Part shown: positions 17,829-26,099 of the stretch, piece by piece
Layout: the number at the start of each line of letters is the position of its first letter
How positions within the stretch are numbered: position 1 is the first letter of the stretch
DNA from: Alistipes indistinctus YIT 12060
GTDB taxonomy: Bacteria > Bacteroidota > Bacteroidia > Bacteroidales > Rikenellaceae
Direction: 5' to 3'
NCBI RefSeq assembly: GCF_025144995.1
Contig: NZ_CP102250.1
Coordinates: forward strand, 1,736,001-1,800,000
Length of the DNA stretch: 64,000 nt
Translations under genes and position numbers: made by a program
The notes under the pieces: generated by a model
Told to the model about the DNA's origin: nothing
Database searches by the model: none
Seen by the model: only the letters and a program-made list of their open reading frames with translations

Positions 17829-19973
17829 CTATTCGTGGGACACTCCTTTCATCGAAAGGCTGATCCGGCCCCGCATACGGTCGATTCCGGTCACACGTAC
17901 ATGCACCTGTTGGTGCAATTTTACCACGTCCCCCGGCGACGAGACGTATCTGTCGGCCAGTTGCGAGATATGAACCAGCCCGTCCTGCTTAACACCTACA
18001 TCGACGAATGCACCGAATGCGGTAATGTTCGTTACGATCCCCGGCAATTCCATCCCTTCACGCAGGTCGTCCAACGAATGGACGTCGGCGAACCGGAACG
18101 TCCGGATCGTACTGCGCGGATCGCGGCCCGGTTTGGCCAGCTCGGCAAGGATATCTGTCAGCGTAGGCAGTCCGATCGTATCGGTTACATACCGTTTCAA
18201 GTCTATTTTCGCACGTAATTCGGCGGAGGACAGCAATTCCTGCACCCGCACACCCAAATCTGCGGCCATCCGTTCCACTACCGGATAGGCTTCCGGATGG
18301 ACGGCACTGTTGTCGAGCGGATGCTTCCCCTGCGGAATCCGCAGGAAACCCGCGCATTGCTCGAACGCTTTTGCCCCCAGCCGCGACACTTTGAGCAAAT
18401 CGCGCCGGGAGGCGAAATCGCCGTTAGCCGCACGGTATTCGACAATATTCTGAGCCAGCGACGGTCCCAGTCCCGACACGTAGGTGAGCAGATGCTTCGA
18501 TGCGGTGTTAAGATTCACGCCCACGCGGTTCACACAACTTTCGACCACGCTGTCGAGGCCGCCTCGTAATTTTTCCGGATTCACATCGTGCTGGTATTGG
18601 CCCACGCCGATCGACTTCGGGTCGATTTTAACCAGCTCCGCAAGCGGATCGATCAGGCGCCGCCCGATCGAAACGGCTCCGCGTACGGTCACGTCGTAAT
18701 TCGGGAACTCTTCCCGCCCGGCAGCCGACGCAGAGTAAACCGACGCACCGTCCTCGCTGACCATGAATACCTGTACCTCGTGCCCGAAACGGACATTCCT
18801 CACCAGTTGCTCGGTTTCGCGGCCGGCCGTACCGTCCCCGACGGCCACCGCATCGATCCGGTACTCATCCACCAAAGAGGCAAGCCGCTGCATCGCCTCC
18901 GCATCCCGCTTTTGCGGCGGATGCGGGAAAATGGTCTCGTTGTGCAGCAGGTTGCCCTGTCCGTCAAGACATACCACCTTGCAACCGGTGCGGAATCCGG
19001 GATCGATCGCCAACACGCGTTTTTGTCCGAGCGGAGCGGCGAGCAACAACTGCCGCAGGTTCTCGGCGAACACCTTTATCGACTCCTCGTCGGCGCGGGC
19101 CTTGGCCTCGGTCAACGTTTCCCCCTCCATCGACGGTTTCAACAACCGTTTGTACCCGTCCCGAACGGCCGCTTCGACCAAAGGCCGGACAGGGGAGGGA
19201 TTCCGTTTGATAAAAATACGCTCCAGCTGCTCCACCGCAGCAGATTCATCCGGCAACACCGACAGTTTGATAAATCCTTCCCGCTCAGCACGAACCATCG
19301 CCAGCAGACGGTGGGCCGCCACCCGGCGCAACGGTTCCGACCAGTCGAAATAGTCCGAATATTTGGCTCCTTCCTGTTCTTTGCCTTTGACCACGCGCGC
19401 AGAGATCACCCCCTCGCGGGTAAACAGGCGGCGCATGGCACTGCGGGCCGCTTCGCTTTCGCTGACCCATTCGGCGATAATATCGCAGGCACCATCCAAA
19501 GCCTCCTGCAAATCGTGAACCTCCCCGCCCACGAAACGTTCCGCGAGCCGGTCGGGTCGTGCACCGTCCTGGCGCATCAGCATCGCGGCCAACGGTTCGA
19601 GCCCCTTTTCCCGTGCTACCGTGGCACGGGTCCGGCGTTTGGGACGATAGGGAAGGTAAAGGTCTTCCAAGGGGGCGCCCTCGTAACACTGTTCGATCTT
19701 CATGCGCAATTCGGGCGTCAGTTTGCCCTGTTCGTCGATCGAAGCGAGAATCGTCTCCTTTCGCTTTTCCAGTTCGGAGAGCCGTTCGAACTGCTCTTTC
19801 ACTGCACTTACCTGCACTTCGTCGAGTCCGCCGGTCCGTTCCTTGCGGTAGCGGCTGATAAAAGGAACCGTCGCCCCTTCCGCCAGCAGCTGCACCGTAT
19901 GTTCGGCCTGCCGCACCGTAACGCCGCACCGGGAGGCGATCACCTGGATCAACGTTGTATCTATCGGGGTCAT
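17829..19973 (-). CDS. tex: Tex-family transcription accessory protein (S1 RNA-binding)
   Basis: The 714-residue protein has the full Tex layout. The N-terminal helix-turn-helix-like region contains VPFISRYRKERTGGLDE. A YqgF/RNase H-like domain contains VLAIDPGFRTGCKVVCLD and AVAVGDGTAGRETEQ. A helix-hairpin-helix pair contains LNTASKHLLTYVSGLG and SRLGAKAFEQCAGFLRI. The C-terminal S1 domain runs from about residue 640 (GMELPGIVTNITAFGAFVDVGVKQDGLVHISQL). Tex homologues (Spt6-like) bind nucleic acid and affect transcription and RNA decay in the cytosol; the exact role varies between bacteria. It is divergent from the aminopeptidase gene. A TATCTTTG -7 box reads on the minus strand at 19993-20000, just before its start. 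Confidence 0.95.
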   Translation of the reverse strand: MTPIDTTLIQVIASRCGVTVRQAEHTVQLLAEGATVPFISRYRKERTGGLDEVQVSAVKEQFERLSELEKRKETILASIDEQGKLTPELRMKIEQCYEGAPLEDLYLPYRPKRRTRATVAREKGLEPLAAMLMRQDGARPDRLAERFVGGEVHDLQEALDGACDIIAEWVSESEAARSAMRRLFTREGVISARVVKGKEQEGAKYSDYFDWSEPLRRVAAHRLLAMVRAEREGFIKLSVLPDESAAVEQLERIFIKRNPSPVRPLVEAAVRDGYKRLLKPSMEGETLTEAKARADEESIKVFAENLRQLLLAAPLGQKRVLAIDPGFRTGCKVVCLDGQGNLLHNETIFPHPPQKRDAEAMQRLASLVDEYRIDAVAVGDGTAGRETEQLVRNVRFGHEVQVFMVSEDGASVYSASAAGREEFPNYDVTVRGAVSIGRRLIDPLAELVKIDPKSIGVGQYQHDVNPEKLRGGLDSVVESCVNRVGVNLNTASKHLLTYVSGLGPSLAQNIVEYRAANGDFASRRDLLKVSRLGAKAFEQCAGFLRIPQGKHPLDNSAVHPEAYPVVERMAADLGVRVQELLSSAELRAKIDLKRYVTDTIGLPTLTDILAELAKPGRDPRSTIRTFRFADVHSLDDLREGMELPGIVTNITAFGAFVDVGVKQDGLVHISQLADRYVSSPGDVVKLHQQVHVRVTGIDRMRGRISLSMKGVSHE

Positions 19974-20221
19974 CTCTCGCTATTTTTGAGAGCAAAGATA
20001 ACAAGATTGCCGCAAGTTTTTCGTACTTTTGGGCAAACGGCCTCCGGAAGCATCCCCATGACCGGGAAGATCGCCTGTTCATGGCCGGAAAAGAGTACCG
20101 GGTCGCACTTGGGGCACAACAAGGCAATCTCATCCGCAAGGCAGGCCGCCTACAAAACAAAAGCGGGAACGGCAATTTCACACCCGCAACCTTGTTCCTG
20201 AATTTTAGAAAATTATCCGAT

Positions 20222-21613
20222 ATGTTTGAAGCACAAACCTATACACGGCGCCGCAACGAGCTGCGCAAACGTCTCGGCGGAGGCCTCATCCTGCTGCCGG
20301 GTAACCACGAATCCTCTGCCAACTATCCGGGCAACACTTTCCCGTTCCGGCAGGACAGCACTTTTCTCTATTTTTTCGGACTGAACCATCCCGGTTATGC
20401 CGGAGTACTCGACGCAGACTCCGGCGAAGATATGCTTTTCGGAGAAGACTATACCATCGACGATATTATCTGGATGGGGCCGCAGCCTTCGCTCGCCGAC
20501 CAAGCGCTTAAAGCGGGCGTGACCCGGACTGCCGGACTGAACGAGTTGGCCGAAACGATCCGTACGGCAATCGCCGCCGGACGCCGCATCCATTTCCTGC
20601 CGCCTTATCGTGGCGAAACGACACTGATGTTAAGCGATCTGCTCGGCATACGTCCCGACGCATTAGCGCAATACGTCTCGGTTCCGCTGGCTAAAACGGT
20701 CGTCGCACTGCGCGAAATCAAAGACGCGGAGGAAATCGCGGAGATCGAACGCGCCTGCACGATCGGCACCAAAATGCACCTGCAAGTAATGCAAATGTGC
20801 CGGCCGGGAGTCGTCGAACAAGAGATCGCCGGAGCTATCGACGGCATCGCGCTGCAATACGGCGCGGGCGTATCGTTCATGTCGATCGTAAGCCAGAACG
20901 GCGAAACGCTCCACAACCACTATCACGGGAATGTACTCGAAGGCGGGCGCCTGCTATTGGTCGACGCGGGCGCCGAAACCAACATGAACTATTGCAGCGA
21001 CTTTACCCGTACGATCCCCGTCAACGGCAAATTCACCGTCCGGCAAAAAGACATATACGATATTGTATTGGCAGCCAATTCCCGCACGTTCGAACTGGCC
21101 CGGCCAGGCGCTTTTTACTGGCAAATGCACAATGCCGCCGCACGCATCATCGCCGACGGGCTCAAGGAGCTCGGACTGATGCAGGGCGACATGGAAGCGG
21201 CCGTAGCCTGCGGGGCGCAGGCCTTGTTTATGCCGCACGGGCTCGGGCACCAAATGGGACTCGACGTACACGACATGGAAAACATCGGTGAGAAATACGT
21301 CGGGTACGACGACGAAACGCTGCGCAGCGAGACGCCAGGATTATCATCGCTCCGCATGGGCAAGCGCCTCGCTCCAGGCATGGTAATGACCGTAGAACCG
21401 GGCATCTACTTCATCCCGGCGCTGGTCGAAAAATGGGAAAAGGAAGGTCTCGGCGGAGGCTTCATCAATTTTGCCAAAGTTCGCGAGTATTTCGGTTTCG
21501 GTGGAATACGCATCGAAGACGACATGCTGATTACCCCGGAAGGCAACCGCATGCTCGGCAACCGCCGGGCACCTGCGACCACAAATGACATCGAAGCATT
21601 TATGCATCTTTAA
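20222..21613 (+). CDS. Xaa-Pro aminopeptidase-like metallopeptidase (M24B)
   Basis: This 463-residue protein has an N-terminal AMP-N (aminopeptidase P N) domain (YTRRRNELRKRL, then LILLPGNHESSANYPGNTFPFRQDSTFLYFFGL) and a C-terminal pita-bread catalytic domain. The five metal ligands are in place: the Asp of LLVDAGAE, the Asp of CSDFTRTIP, His in MPHGLGHQMGLDVHD, Glu in VMTVEPGIYF, and Glu in GIRIEDDML. It removes the first residue from peptides with proline second and is cytosolic. ATG 20222 (MFEAQTYTRR) begins the domain; the frame extends upstream without homologous-looking sequence. It stands alone, followed by a strong hairpin. Confidence 0.93.
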   Translation: MFEAQTYTRRRNELRKRLGGGLILLPGNHESSANYPGNTFPFRQDSTFLYFFGLNHPGYAGVLDADSGEDMLFGEDYTIDDIIWMGPQPSLADQALKAGVTRTAGLNELAETIRTAIAAGRRIHFLPPYRGETTLMLSDLLGIRPDALAQYVSVPLAKTVVALREIKDAEEIAEIERACTIGTKMHLQVMQMCRPGVVEQEIAGAIDGIALQYGAGVSFMSIVSQNGETLHNHYHGNVLEGGRLLLVDAGAETNMNYCSDFTRTIPVNGKFTVRQKDIYDIVLAANSRTFELARPGAFYWQMHNAAARIIADGLKELGLMQGDMEAAVACGAQALFMPHGLGHQMGLDVHDMENIGEKYVGYDDETLRSETPGLSSLRMGKRLAPGMVMTVEPGIYFIPALVEKWEKEGLGGGFINFAKVREYFGFGGIRIEDDMLITPEGNRMLGNRRAPATTNDIEAFMHL

Positions 21614-21656
21614 TCCAAAGCAAGCGTCATTTCCCTGTATGCGCTTCCTATCGGCT

Positions 21657-21682
21657 ACGGCCCGGCAAGTCTGCCGGGCCGT
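21657..21682 (+). terminator. Hairpin downstream of the M24 peptidase gene
   Basis: ACGGCCCGGCA (21657-21667) and TGCCGGGCCGT (21672-21682) form a perfect 11-bp GC-rich stem with a 4-base loop. It lacks a T-run, but its place 43 bases after the stop suggests a terminator. Confidence 0.65.
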
Positions 21683-21689
21683 AAACATT

Positions 21690-22420
21690 AGATATCCGGA
21701 TACCACTCACGAGCCATTCCGAAGGCCTGCTTGCAACCAAAAACCCGGAATACACATACTACAATCAGACGCATTTATCCTCTCTAAAGATCAATATACC
21801 GATCCGTAATCAGGCTAAAATTTGTTCCGTTTTACGAAACAGCTGTATAAAAAATCAGCAATTTTTAAAAGCTGCATAAACGGCATTCCTTCCATTTTGA
21901 ATGCTTACAGAGCAATATAGACACATACCTGAAGAGCCCGCACAGTATCGCTTTCAGCCTATTCTTAAAAGAAAATACGACTGTATAATACGCCAAAAAG
22001 GCTCGCTATCCCGACTTAATTTGATATTTTTTTACTATTTTCGCCACAAAAGACGAAAAAATACGCTATTTAAGCCGGAATCGTAAAGAATTTTAAAGGA
22101 TAAATATCGATTTTCGTTTGCCTTATGTACATCCGTGACAAAAAAAGACAGACACAAACACCCGATATTACACTATCAGGCCATTTGTATACGCTTTGTT
22201 ACCGACTATCCGGACAATAAGGATACATCCCGGCATCACCTTTGACAGGAATCGTGAAGTTGCGGAAGTCTGTCCGACCACCGTGCTGCGGCGCACAACT
22301 GGAGAAATGGTATGATAATGATTAGGAAATTCCCCGAAAGAATCGGAGCCGGTTTCAACTCCGGGGATTACTTCATATCCGCAAAAGGTTGCAGAACACA
22401 GCCTTTCGAAATACTTGGCT
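21690..22420 (+). other. Gene-poor AT-rich stretch of about 730 bases
   Basis: No open frame here has recognisable protein features. One minus-strand frame runs through the tRNA-Arg gene and is therefore not real. The left part (21690-22150) is AT-rich. The right part is richer in GC and includes a possible nested stem near 22330-22370 (CCCCG/CGGGG around CGGAG/CTCCG). It could hold a small RNA or decayed coding sequence; I cannot identify either. Confidence 0.35.
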
Positions 22421-22422
22421 AG

Positions 22423-22494
22423 TACCCCCGACGGGAATCGAACCCATATCAGCAGAACCGGAATCTGCCATTCTATCCATTGAACTACGGAGGC
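22423..22494 (-). tRNA. tRNA-Arg (anticodon CCG)
   Basis: Read on the minus strand from 22494, the acceptor arm is GCCTCCG with CGGGGGT, allowing two G-U pairs. The anticodon stem GCAGA/TCTGC holds the loop TTCCGGT, so the anticodon is CCG. The T arm has GGTTCGATTCC. The discriminator is A. CCA is not encoded, unlike tRNA-Glu in this window. The gene stands alone with its own promoter-like site upstream. Confidence 0.93.
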
Positions 22495-22510
22495 AAGAAA
22501 ACTGTGGATG

Positions 22511-22542
22511 CAAAGGTGCAACTTTTTTACCGTTAATACAAA
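22511..22542 (-). promoter_or_regulatory. Promoter of tRNA-Arg
   Basis: On the minus strand, TTTG (22542-22539), a 20-base spacer and CACCTTTG (22518-22511) match the Bacteroidetes consensus with one change in the -7 box. The tRNA begins 17 bases downstream. Confidence 0.55.
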
Positions 22543-22656
22543 TTTTCAATTGATTTTCCGGCGCACGATCCGGCTTGCCGATGTCCTCGGACGGCTTTAT
22601 AACAACCGGTAGCGAATTTTACATTTTGTGAAACCTATTAACACTTCTATATCCGT

Positions 22657-23304
22657 ATGTCAGACAACACCCTCAGGTCAGAAAAATGGCGTAGACTCGA
22701 ACGGGTTATCAAATGGACAGGGCTGTCCATCAACTCGTTCGCGCTGACCATTGGGCTCAAACGGAGCGAAAACCTATACCAGATCAAAAAGGGCAACAAC
22801 GGTATCAGCCGCGACCTGGCCGAACTGATTACAGCCAAATATCCAAGCGTCAGCAAGGGCTGGCTGCTCACCGGCGAAGGTGAAATGCTGATCGGCAACA
22901 AAGCGGTAACCGGATCGGGCAGCGGCATCCCCTATTACGGCATGGACGCGACCGTGGCAGTCGAGCAGCAGCTACCGCCGCCTCTTTTCTATATCAACGT
23001 GCCCATTTTCAACGATTGCGACCTGAGTGCCATGGCGCTCGGGACCGCCATGCAGCCAGACATACCGGCCGGCAGCATCGTGCTGCTGAAAAAATGGGAT
23101 GTCAAAGCCGTCGTTCCCGGCGAATCTTACCTGATTATATCCGCTGCATTCAAAGGGTTCCGTATCATCCGCCGCTCGGAGCAGGCGGACGAACTGCTGC
23201 TATTGCCGCGAAACGCCGAAGAGTACGACCCCATCTCCATTAAACAAAGCTCCATCGAAAAATTGTTTATCGTCCGCGGGATTATTATCAAGAAAATTTT
23301 GTGA
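22657..23304 (+). CDS. S24/LexA-like helix-turn-helix regulator, catalytically degenerate
   Basis: The 215-residue protein has an N-terminal DNA-binding region (about 10-80) with FALTIGLKRSENLYQIKKG and WLLTGEGEM, typical of Bacteroidetes phage-repressor-like HTH proteins. Its C-terminal domain (about 110-205) resembles S24 peptidases (LexA, CI). In active members the motif is G-[DN]-S-M with a catalytic Ser, followed about 35-40 residues later by a Lys in a strand. Here the Ser position reads GTAM (Ala131) and the Lys strand reads FRIIRR. Self-cleavage is therefore unlikely, and the domain probably serves for dimerising or sensing. No phage genes are nearby. The target is unknown. The gene precedes ribE by 126 bases. 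Confidence 0.8.
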   Translation: MSDNTLRSEKWRRLERVIKWTGLSINSFALTIGLKRSENLYQIKKGNNGISRDLAELITAKYPSVSKGWLLTGEGEMLIGNKAVTGSGSGIPYYGMDATVAVEQQLPPPLFYINVPIFNDCDLSAMALGTAMQPDIPAGSIVLLKKWDVKAVVPGESYLIISAAFKGFRIIRRSEQADELLLLPRNAEEYDPISIKQSSIEKLFIVRGIIIKKIL

Positions 23305-23362
23305 TCTTTGTCTTCCGGGATGCCCGGCCGCTCCGGGACACCGAAGGAATTCCTCGTGATCC

Positions 23363-23391
23363 CGGGTCCTGACATTTGGGTAAAGGACCCG
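23363..23391 (+). promoter_or_regulatory. Stem-loop in the leader of ribE
   Basis: CGGGTCC (23363-23369) and GGACCCG (23385-23391) form a 7-bp stem 40 bases before the ribE start. It may end the transcript of the upstream regulator gene or be part of the ribE leader. It does not show the conserved core of the FMN riboswitch. Confidence 0.35.
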
Positions 23392-23430
23392 CGGACAACA
23401 AGTACAGTATCACATTAAAACCGCACAACC

Positions 23431-24027
23431 ATGTTTTCAGGTATCGTCGAAGCTACCGGACGGGTCATTGCCGTCCGCGAAGAGCAGGGCAATAAACACT
23501 TCACGATCGAAGCTCCGTTTACACAGGAGTTGCGCATTGATCAAAGCATCGCGCACAACGGCGTCTGCCTCACGGTCGTCGAACTCGAAGCGCCGCATTA
23601 CACCGTGACGGCTATCCGCGAAACCCTGATCAAATCCAATCTCGGAGAGCTCCGCGAAGGCGATCTGGTCAACCTGGAACGAAGCATGCGCCCCGACGCC
23701 CTGCTTGACGGACACATCGTCCAGGGCCATGTCGACCAGACGGCTCGCTGCACCGCAATTACCGAGGCTGACGGGAGTTGGTACTATACCTTCGAGTACG
23801 ACTCCTCTGCCGGCAACATTACGGTGGAAAAAGGATCGGTAGCAGTCAACGGCGTCAGCCTGACCGTCGTGAATTCGCAGCCGGACTCCTTTCAGGTCGC
23901 GATCATTCCTTACACGCACGAGCACACCAATTTCCACACCTTCCGGGTGGGAACGACCGTAAACCTCGAGTTCGACATCGTCGGCAAGTACATCACCAAA
24001 CTCATGCAGCTATACCGGGTGAAATAG
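23431..24027 (+). CDS. ribE: Riboflavin synthase (alpha subunit)
   Basis: The enzyme dismutates two 6,7-dimethyl-8-ribityllumazine molecules into riboflavin and a pyrimidine, the last step of riboflavin synthesis. The 198-residue protein has the characteristic start MFSGIVEATGRV and two tandem lumazine-binding repeats: about 1-95 with IAHNGVCLTVVEL, and about 96-190 with VAVNGVSLTVVNS. The linker region DGHIVQGHVDQTA is also typical. It forms trimers in the cytosol. The other rib genes are not in the window. The histidine kinase starts 15 bases after its stop, so the two may be co-transcribed. Confidence 0.97.
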   Translation: MFSGIVEATGRVIAVREEQGNKHFTIEAPFTQELRIDQSIAHNGVCLTVVELEAPHYTVTAIRETLIKSNLGELREGDLVNLERSMRPDALLDGHIVQGHVDQTARCTAITEADGSWYYTFEYDSSAGNITVEKGSVAVNGVSLTVVNSQPDSFQVAIIPYTHEHTNFHTFRVGTTVNLEFDIVGKYITKLMQLYRVK

Positions 24028-24042
24028 AACCGGGAGAAACGT

Positions 24043-25113
24043 ATGAAATTAAAAATCAGGACAACTGCGGGAGCGGCCCTCGGAGTCGCAGCAATGGCTG
24101 CGGCACTGAGTATCGGGTGCGGCACATTGCTCAACCTCGGGTTGCCGCGCATCCTGATTGTCACGGGAAGCGTGTTCACGGTCATGTATCTCACGGCCCG
24201 TTTCTGTTTCAACCTGTTCGTGCGTTACCGGATCAAACCGATCTATCAGGTGTTGCTCTCCAAAAATGTCAAAACGCACGAGCTGCCGCCTGCAGGCGAT
24301 CTGGTCGAAGAGATCCAGGACGAACTGAACCTTTGGGCCGAAAAAAATGCACAGGAAATCGCCCGGCTCAAAGAGAACGAACGATACCGCAAAGAGTTCC
24401 TCGGCAATGTGTCGCACGAAATCAAAACCCCTATTTTTACGGTACAGGGCTACATCCTGACCCTGCTCGACGGCGGACTGGAGGACAAAAACATCAACCG
24501 CAAATACCTGGAACGCTCCGAAAAAAGCATAGACCGGCTGATCAATATCGTGCAGGACCTGGAAGAGATATCGAAACTCGAATCGGGCATGTTGGTCCTC
24601 GACCAGGAACGTTTCGATATCGTCGCCTTGGTGCACGAAATCGCCGATGCCGTAGAAATGGAGGCCACTGCACACCGCATCACCGTCAAAGTCGGCTCTG
24701 GCGTATCCCAGCCGCCCGTATATGTTTTCGCCGACCGGAGAAGAATCGGCCAGGTCGTAACCAACCTGCTGACCAATTCGATCAAATACGGCCGCGAAGG
24801 AGGTTGCACCACGATCAGTTTCATCGACATGTTCGACCGGGTAATGATCGAAGTGGCCGACAACGGGGTAGGTATTGCGGAAAAGAACATTCCGCGCGTT
24901 TTCGAGCGCTTTTTCCGCGTCGATAAAAGCCGTTCGCGGGAACAGGGCGGAACCGGACTGGGCCTCGCCATCGTAAAACATATCCTCGACGCACACGGCC
25001 AAGGAATCACGCTGCGCAGTAAACCCGGCGAAGGGAGCACGTTTTCATTCGCACTGGCCAAAGGGGCCATCCATCCGCAGCGTCCGGCCAATACCCCTGC
25101 TTCCGCAGGCTGA
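24043..25113 (+). CDS. Membrane sensor histidine kinase (PhoR-like)
   Basis: This 356-residue inner-membrane kinase has two closely spaced transmembrane helices (about 10-30 and 35-60) with almost no periplasmic loop. A short linker follows, then the catalytic core. The phospho-accepting H box is SHEIKTP (His125), the N box is VVTNLLTNSIKYG, and the G boxes are VADNGVGI and GGTGLGLAIV. All ATP-binding residues are present, so it should be active. The tiny extracytoplasmic part suggests that it senses the membrane itself or works with a partner. No response regulator is adjacent, so its partner lies elsewhere. It follows ribE by 15 bases. Confidence 0.92.
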   Translation: MKLKIRTTAGAALGVAAMAAALSIGCGTLLNLGLPRILIVTGSVFTVMYLTARFCFNLFVRYRIKPIYQVLLSKNVKTHELPPAGDLVEEIQDELNLWAEKNAQEIARLKENERYRKEFLGNVSHEIKTPIFTVQGYILTLLDGGLEDKNINRKYLERSEKSIDRLINIVQDLEEISKLESGMLVLDQERFDIVALVHEIADAVEMEATAHRITVKVGSGVSQPPVYVFADRRRIGQVVTNLLTNSIKYGREGGCTTISFIDMFDRVMIEVADNGVGIAEKNIPRVFERFFRVDKSRSREQGGTGLGLAIVKHILDAHGQGITLRSKPGEGSTFSFALAKGAIHPQRPANTPASAG

Positions 25114-25175
25114 CACCCTTCCCGACGTGCGGTCGTCCTTTCTCCTTCCTCCGTGAAAATTGAACCCCCTGAAAA

Positions 25176-25205
25176 TTTGTCGGTGGGAGAAAATCACTAT
25201 ATTTG
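25176..25205 (+). promoter_or_regulatory. Bacteroidetes-type promoter of lgt
   Basis: TTTG (25176-25179), an 18-base spacer and a perfect TATATTTG (25198-25205). The start codon at 25223 is only 18 bases beyond the -7 box, so the leader is very short. Confidence 0.65.
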
Positions 25206-25222
25206 TTGAGATTTAATTGACT

Positions 25223-26077
25223 ATGGAACATCTCCTGCCGCTTTTCGTTACCTGGGACGTAAATCCCGCATTGCTGCACATCGGCTCGTTCGAAATTCGC
25301 TATTACGGCCTGCTGTGGGCGATAGCGCTAGGGATAAGCGCTTACATTTTCCACAACATCATGCAGCGCGAAGGGCTGAGCGAAAAGGCATTCGACTCGA
25401 TCTTCTGGTTCGGCGTAATTTCGACGGTCGTCGGCGCGCGGCTCGGACATTGCCTTTTCTATGACCCGGGCTACTACCTCACGCACCCGATCGAAATCCT
25501 CGACATCCGGCAGGGGGGGCTGGCCAGCCACGGCGCCGCTTTCGGTCTGCTGCTGGGATTGTGGCTCTTTTCGCGCAAGAATAAAATGCCTTATATCTGG
25601 TCGCTCGACCGCATCAGTATCGCCGTGGCGATCAGCGGGGTGGCCGTCCGGCTGGGAAACCTGATGAACTCCGAAATTTATGGTACCGTCACATCGCTGC
25701 CGTGGGGATTTATTTTCGTCCGCGACGGCGAAACACTGCCCAAGCACCCGACCCAGATTTACGAAGCGCTCTGCTACCTGGTGCTGTTCATTATCCTGTG
25801 GTGGATGTACTACAAAAAAGACACCGCCCGCCGGCGTCCCGGCCTGATGTTTGGATTCTTCCTGATCGTGCTGTTCGGGACACGGTTCCTGATCGAATTC
25901 ATCAAGAATCCGCAGGAAGACTTCGAAGTGAATATGCTCCTGAATATGGGACAGCTGTTAAGTATTCCGTTTATCCTGACCGGTATCGTGATCCTCTGGT
26001 GCGCATTGCGCAAACCTCCGCTCGATCCCGCACCGCTGAAAAAGAGTTTTTCCGGCACCCCTGCGAAACGAAAATAG
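25223..26077 (+). CDS. lgt: Prolipoprotein diacylglyceryl transferase
   Basis: Lgt moves diacylglycerol from phosphatidylglycerol to the lipobox cysteine of preprolipoproteins, the first step of lipoprotein maturation. The 284-residue protein is polytopic in the inner membrane. Landmarks are FEIRYYGLLWAIALG, GARLGHCLFY, the GGLASHGAAFG loop with the essential His, and RLGNLMNSEIYG, the Lgt signature with its Arg and Asn-Ser-Glu. The ATG at 25223 gives MEHLLPLFVTWDVNP; a TTG two codons earlier is less likely. The basic C-terminal tail (KKSFSGTPAKRK) fits the family. The SPOR protein gene starts 22 bases downstream, so they probably share a transcript. Confidence 0.96.
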   Translation: MEHLLPLFVTWDVNPALLHIGSFEIRYYGLLWAIALGISAYIFHNIMQREGLSEKAFDSIFWFGVISTVVGARLGHCLFYDPGYYLTHPIEILDIRQGGLASHGAAFGLLLGLWLFSRKNKMPYIWSLDRISIAVAISGVAVRLGNLMNSEIYGTVTSLPWGFIFVRDGETLPKHPTQIYEALCYLVLFIILWWMYYKKDTARRRPGLMFGFFLIVLFGTRFLIEFIKNPQEDFEVNMLLNMGQLLSIPFILTGIVILWCALRKPPLDPAPLKKSFSGTPAKRK

Positions 26078-26099
26078 AACCCCCATAACAACAGAGACC

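Noticed and set aside
21901-22086. A 61-codon plus-strand frame
   Set aside because: AT-rich composition without domain, signal peptide or neighbours; likely chance.
22168-22521. A 117-codon minus-strand frame
   Set aside because: It runs straight through the tRNA-Arg gene and its promoter, and the product has no family-like pattern.
23305-23430. An FMN riboswitch ahead of ribE
   Set aside because: The leader is short and holds only one simple stem; the conserved multi-stem FMN core is not present.
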